A model generated the notes under the pieces. The model worked only from the letters and a program-made list of their open reading frames with translations, had not been told where the DNA came from and did no database searches. DNA of 6,912 bases, from contig SKWP01000348.1 in assembly GCA_007128865.1 (NCBI GenBank), forward strand, positions 1 to 6,912, in the 5' to 3' direction. Both the position numbers and the translations under genes were made by a program. Shown piece after piece: positions 5,339 through 6,912 of this stretch (within the stretch, counting starts at the first letter, position 1; every line of letters starts with the position of its first letter). The DNA is from Paracoccaceae bacterium. GTDB taxonomy: Bacteria > Pseudomonadota > Alphaproteobacteria > Rhodobacterales > Rhodobacteraceae.

Positions 5339-5908
5339 TCACTGGGCGACCGGGCGCACCTCGACCACCTCGGGAATGTAGTGGCGCAGCAGGTTCTCGA
5401 TACCCATCTTCAGCGTCAGCGTGGACGACGGGCACCCGGCGCAAGCGCCCTGCATGTGCAGATAAACGATCCCGCGGTCGAAGCCGTGAAAGGTGATGTC
5501 GCCGCCGTCCTGTGCCACCGCCGGGCGCACGCGGGTGTCCAGCAGTTCCTTGATCTGGCCGACGATCTCGGCATCGGGGCCGTCATGGGCGGCATGGCCC
5601 GATGTCGCGGCCGCCTCGGCGCCGTCGGCGATTGCCGGGGCGCCGGACTGGTAGTGCTCCATGATCGCGCCCAGCAGCGCGGGCTTGATATGGGCCCATT
5701 CCACCGCCTCGGCCTTGGTCACGGTGATGAAATCGTGACCCAGAAACACGCCGCGCACGCCGTCGACCCCGAACAGCCGCTGGGCAAGCGGCGAATCGTC
5801 GGCGGCCCCGGCATCGGGGAAATCCGCAGTGCCGCTGCGCAGCACCGCCTGTCCGGGCAGGAATTTCAGCGTCGCCGGGTTCGGCGTGGATTCGGTCTGG
5901 ATGAACAT
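5339..5908 (-). CDS. Nfu-type iron-sulfur cluster scaffold/carrier protein
   Basis: Cytoplasmic protein that probably carries or delivers [4Fe-4S] clusters to apo-enzymes. The product is 189 residues with the two-domain layout of mitochondrial NFU1 and its alphaproteobacterial relatives. The Nfu_N domain spans about 1-88 (MFIQTESTPNPATLKFLPG at 1-19, GVDGVRGVFLGHDFITVTK at 47-65). An Ala/Gly/His-rich linker spans about 89-111. The NifU C-terminal domain spans about 113-183, with VAQDGGDITFHGF (131-143) and the cluster-binding CAGC motif C156-x-x-C159. It lacks the IscU-like domain of nitrogen-fixation NifU and the A-type domain of E. coli NfuA, so I give neither symbol. The start ATG at 5908 matches the invariant MFIQTE N-terminus and has AAAGGA with 6 nt spacing. 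It is preceded by its own promoter candidate and followed by hairpins, so it may be a single-gene unit. Confidence 0.95.
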   Translation of the reverse strand: MFIQTESTPNPATLKFLPGQAVLRSGTADFPDAGAADDSPLAQRLFGVDGVRGVFLGHDFITVTKAEAVEWAHIKPALLGAIMEHYQSGAPAIADGAEAAATSGHAAHDGPDAEIVGQIKELLDTRVRPAVAQDGGDITFHGFDRGIVYLHMQGACAGCPSSTLTLKMGIENLLRHYIPEVVEVRPVAQ

Positions 5909-5931
5909 GATCGGTCCTTTCCTTTGCGCCC

Positions 5932-5960
5932 GATATGTTCGCAGCCGGGGCCTGCGTCAA
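5932..5960 (-). promoter_or_regulatory. Candidate promoter of the nfu gene
   Basis: Minus-strand TTGACG (5955-5960) and CATATC (5932-5937) are separated by exactly 17 bp. The -35 has five of six consensus matches; the -10 is weak in sequence, as is usual in GC-rich alphaproteobacteria, but it sits in the only AT-rich patch of the gap. Transcription would start about 15-20 nt before the nfu ATG. It lies between the upstream fatty-acid gene stop and nfu, so nfu need not depend on read-through. Confidence 0.5.
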
Positions 5961-5970
5961 GCGCGACCGC

Positions 5971-6912
5971 TCATGCCGGCTGCGCGCCGGTGGCTTCGCG
6001 AAAGCCCTTTCCCCTGCGGGCAAGATCGCGCAGCATCTGCGGCGCGGCAAAGCGGGCGCCATGGGCAGCCTCCAGGGCGGCGGCGCGTTCGGCGGCGGCA
6101 CGGGTTCCCAGCATGTCCAGCCATGAAAACGGCCCCCCCGACCAGGGCGCGAAACCCCAGCCCAGCACCGCCCCCACATCGCCCTCGCGCATGTCGGCCA
6201 GCACGCCCGCTTCATGCGCCCGCACCGCCTCCAGCACCTGCACGAACAGCAGCCGGTCGCGCACCTCGTCCGGATCGGGCTGCGGCGCGGCGCGGGGGTA
6301 CCATGCGCCAAGGCCCGGCCAGAGCCCGATGCGGCGGCCCGTCGGGTCGTAGTCGTAAAACCCGGCCGATGCCTTGCGACCCAGCCGGCCGGCCTCGACC
6401 ATGCGGAAGATCACCGCATCCACCGCGTCGTCGGGATAGTCCGCCCCCATCGCGGCGCGGGTGGCGCGGGCGATGCGCGCGCCGAGGTCGAGCCCGGTTT
6501 CGTCCACCAGTTGCAGCGGCCCCAGCGGCATTCCGGCGCTGCGGGCGGCATTCTCGACCAGCGCCGGGGCGATGCCTTCGGCCACCATCCGGATGCCTTC
6601 GTTGAGGTAGGGGATGATGCAGCGGTTGGCGAAAAAGAAACGCGCGTCATTGACCACGATCGGTGTCTTGCGGATCTGGCGCACGAAGTCGAGCGCGCGC
6701 GCCACCGCCGCGTCGCCGGTGGCCTTGCCGCGAATGATCTCGACCAGCAGCATGCGGTCGACCGGCGAAAAGAAATGGATGCCGACAAAGCGTTCCGGCC
6801 GCGCCGATGCGCGGGCCAGATCGCTGATCGGCAGGGTCGAGGTGTTGGTGGCAAACACCGCCTCGGGCCCCAGCGCCGCCTCGGCCTGGCGGGTGACTTC
6901 GGCCTTCACCGC
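5971..6912 (-). CDS. fadJ: Multifunctional fatty-acid oxidation protein, 3-hydroxyacyl-CoA dehydrogenase part (partial)
   Basis: C-terminal 313 residues of a beta-oxidation alpha subunit; the frame is open at the right edge, so the N-terminus (enoyl-CoA hydratase domain and NAD-binding loop in this family) lies outside. The visible part starts late in the NAD-binding 3HCDH_N domain with FATNTSTLPISDLA (20-33). The dehydrogenase catalytic pair follows: H46 in GIHFFSPVDRM and E58 in LLVEII, spaced 12 residues as in FadB. The NARFFFANR-type segment follows, then two 3-hydroxyacyl-CoA dehydrogenase C-terminal domains, the first with GPLQLVDETGLDLG and the second ending around GWGFAPWSGGPFSWLDMLG. 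It oxidises L-3-hydroxyacyl-CoA to 3-ketoacyl-CoA with NAD+. FadB and FadJ cannot be separated without the missing half and the thiolase neighbour; the symbol is tentative. No terminator is visible after its stop. Confidence 0.9.
   Translation of the reverse strand, partial: AVKAEVTRQAEAALGPEAVFATNTSTLPISDLARASARPERFVGIHFFSPVDRMLLVEIIRGKATGDAAVARALDFVRQIRKTPIVVNDARFFFANRCIIPYLNEGIRMVAEGIAPALVENAARSAGMPLGPLQLVDETGLDLGARIARATRAAMGADYPDDAVDAVIFRMVEAGRLGRKASAGFYDYDPTGRRIGLWPGLGAWYPRAAPQPDPDEVRDRLLFVQVLEAVRAHEAGVLADMREGDVGAVLGWGFAPWSGGPFSWLDMLGTRAAAERAAALEAAHGARFAAPQMLRDLARRGKGFREATGAQPA

Noticed and set aside
5249..6352. 367-codon plus-strand open frame
   Set aside because: Antisense across nfu, its promoter gap and the fatty-acid gene; crossing three functional units shows it is a shadow.
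1..6912. Mobile elements, CRISPR arrays, tRNA/rRNA genes, or a novel defence-like system
   Set aside because: No transposase, integrase, regular repeat-spacer pattern or RNA gene seen; the genes are recognisable housekeeping and transport functions, so I do not claim a new system.

Overview
The window is GC-rich, densely coded DNA that looks like a Rhodobacteraceae-type alphaproteobacterium (Rhodobacter/Paracoccus relatives). This rests on base composition, on the nfu-tsaB-rimI neighbourhood as I recall it, and on the protein flavours. The assignment is inference; no rRNA or other marker is present. Every supportable gene is on the minus strand, so transcription runs from position 6912 towards 1. 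Long plus-strand open frames are shadows of GC-rich minus-strand genes.

In the direction of transcription, the window opens with the C-terminal 313 residues of a multifunctional fatty-acid oxidation protein (FadB/FadJ type; stop at 5971). After a 62-bp gap holding a good promoter candidate comes a two-domain Nfu-type iron-sulfur scaffold protein (5339-5908). A 92-bp intergenic region with two strong back-to-back hairpins and a CCGAGGATATTT motif leads into tsaB (4599-5246), which takes part in t6A tRNA modification. rimI, a GNAT acetyltransferase, follows 7 nt later with a GTG start (4181-4591). A structured terminator-like region follows rimI.

The second half (1-3977) is an ABC importer operon of the BMP/PnrA (nucleoside or purine) class: periplasmic binding protein (2988-3977), double-domain ATPase (1388-2980), permease 1 (288-1388) and permease 2 (start at 288, running off the left edge). 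Gene spacings are 7 nt, then two 1-nt TGATG stop/start overlaps. This implies one mRNA with translational coupling in the membrane part.

The binding protein should capture a nucleoside-like ligand in the periplasm, the two permeases form the channel, and the ATPase, whose second nucleotide site is degenerate, drives uptake. Upstream of the operon, 4081-4096 matches a remembered RutR-box consensus at 12 of 14 defined positions and overlaps a possible -35 hexamer. This suggests control by a pyrimidine/purine-responsive TetR-family regulator. It is the most interesting regulatory lead. I see no mobile element, CRISPR array, RNA gene or clearly undescribed system.
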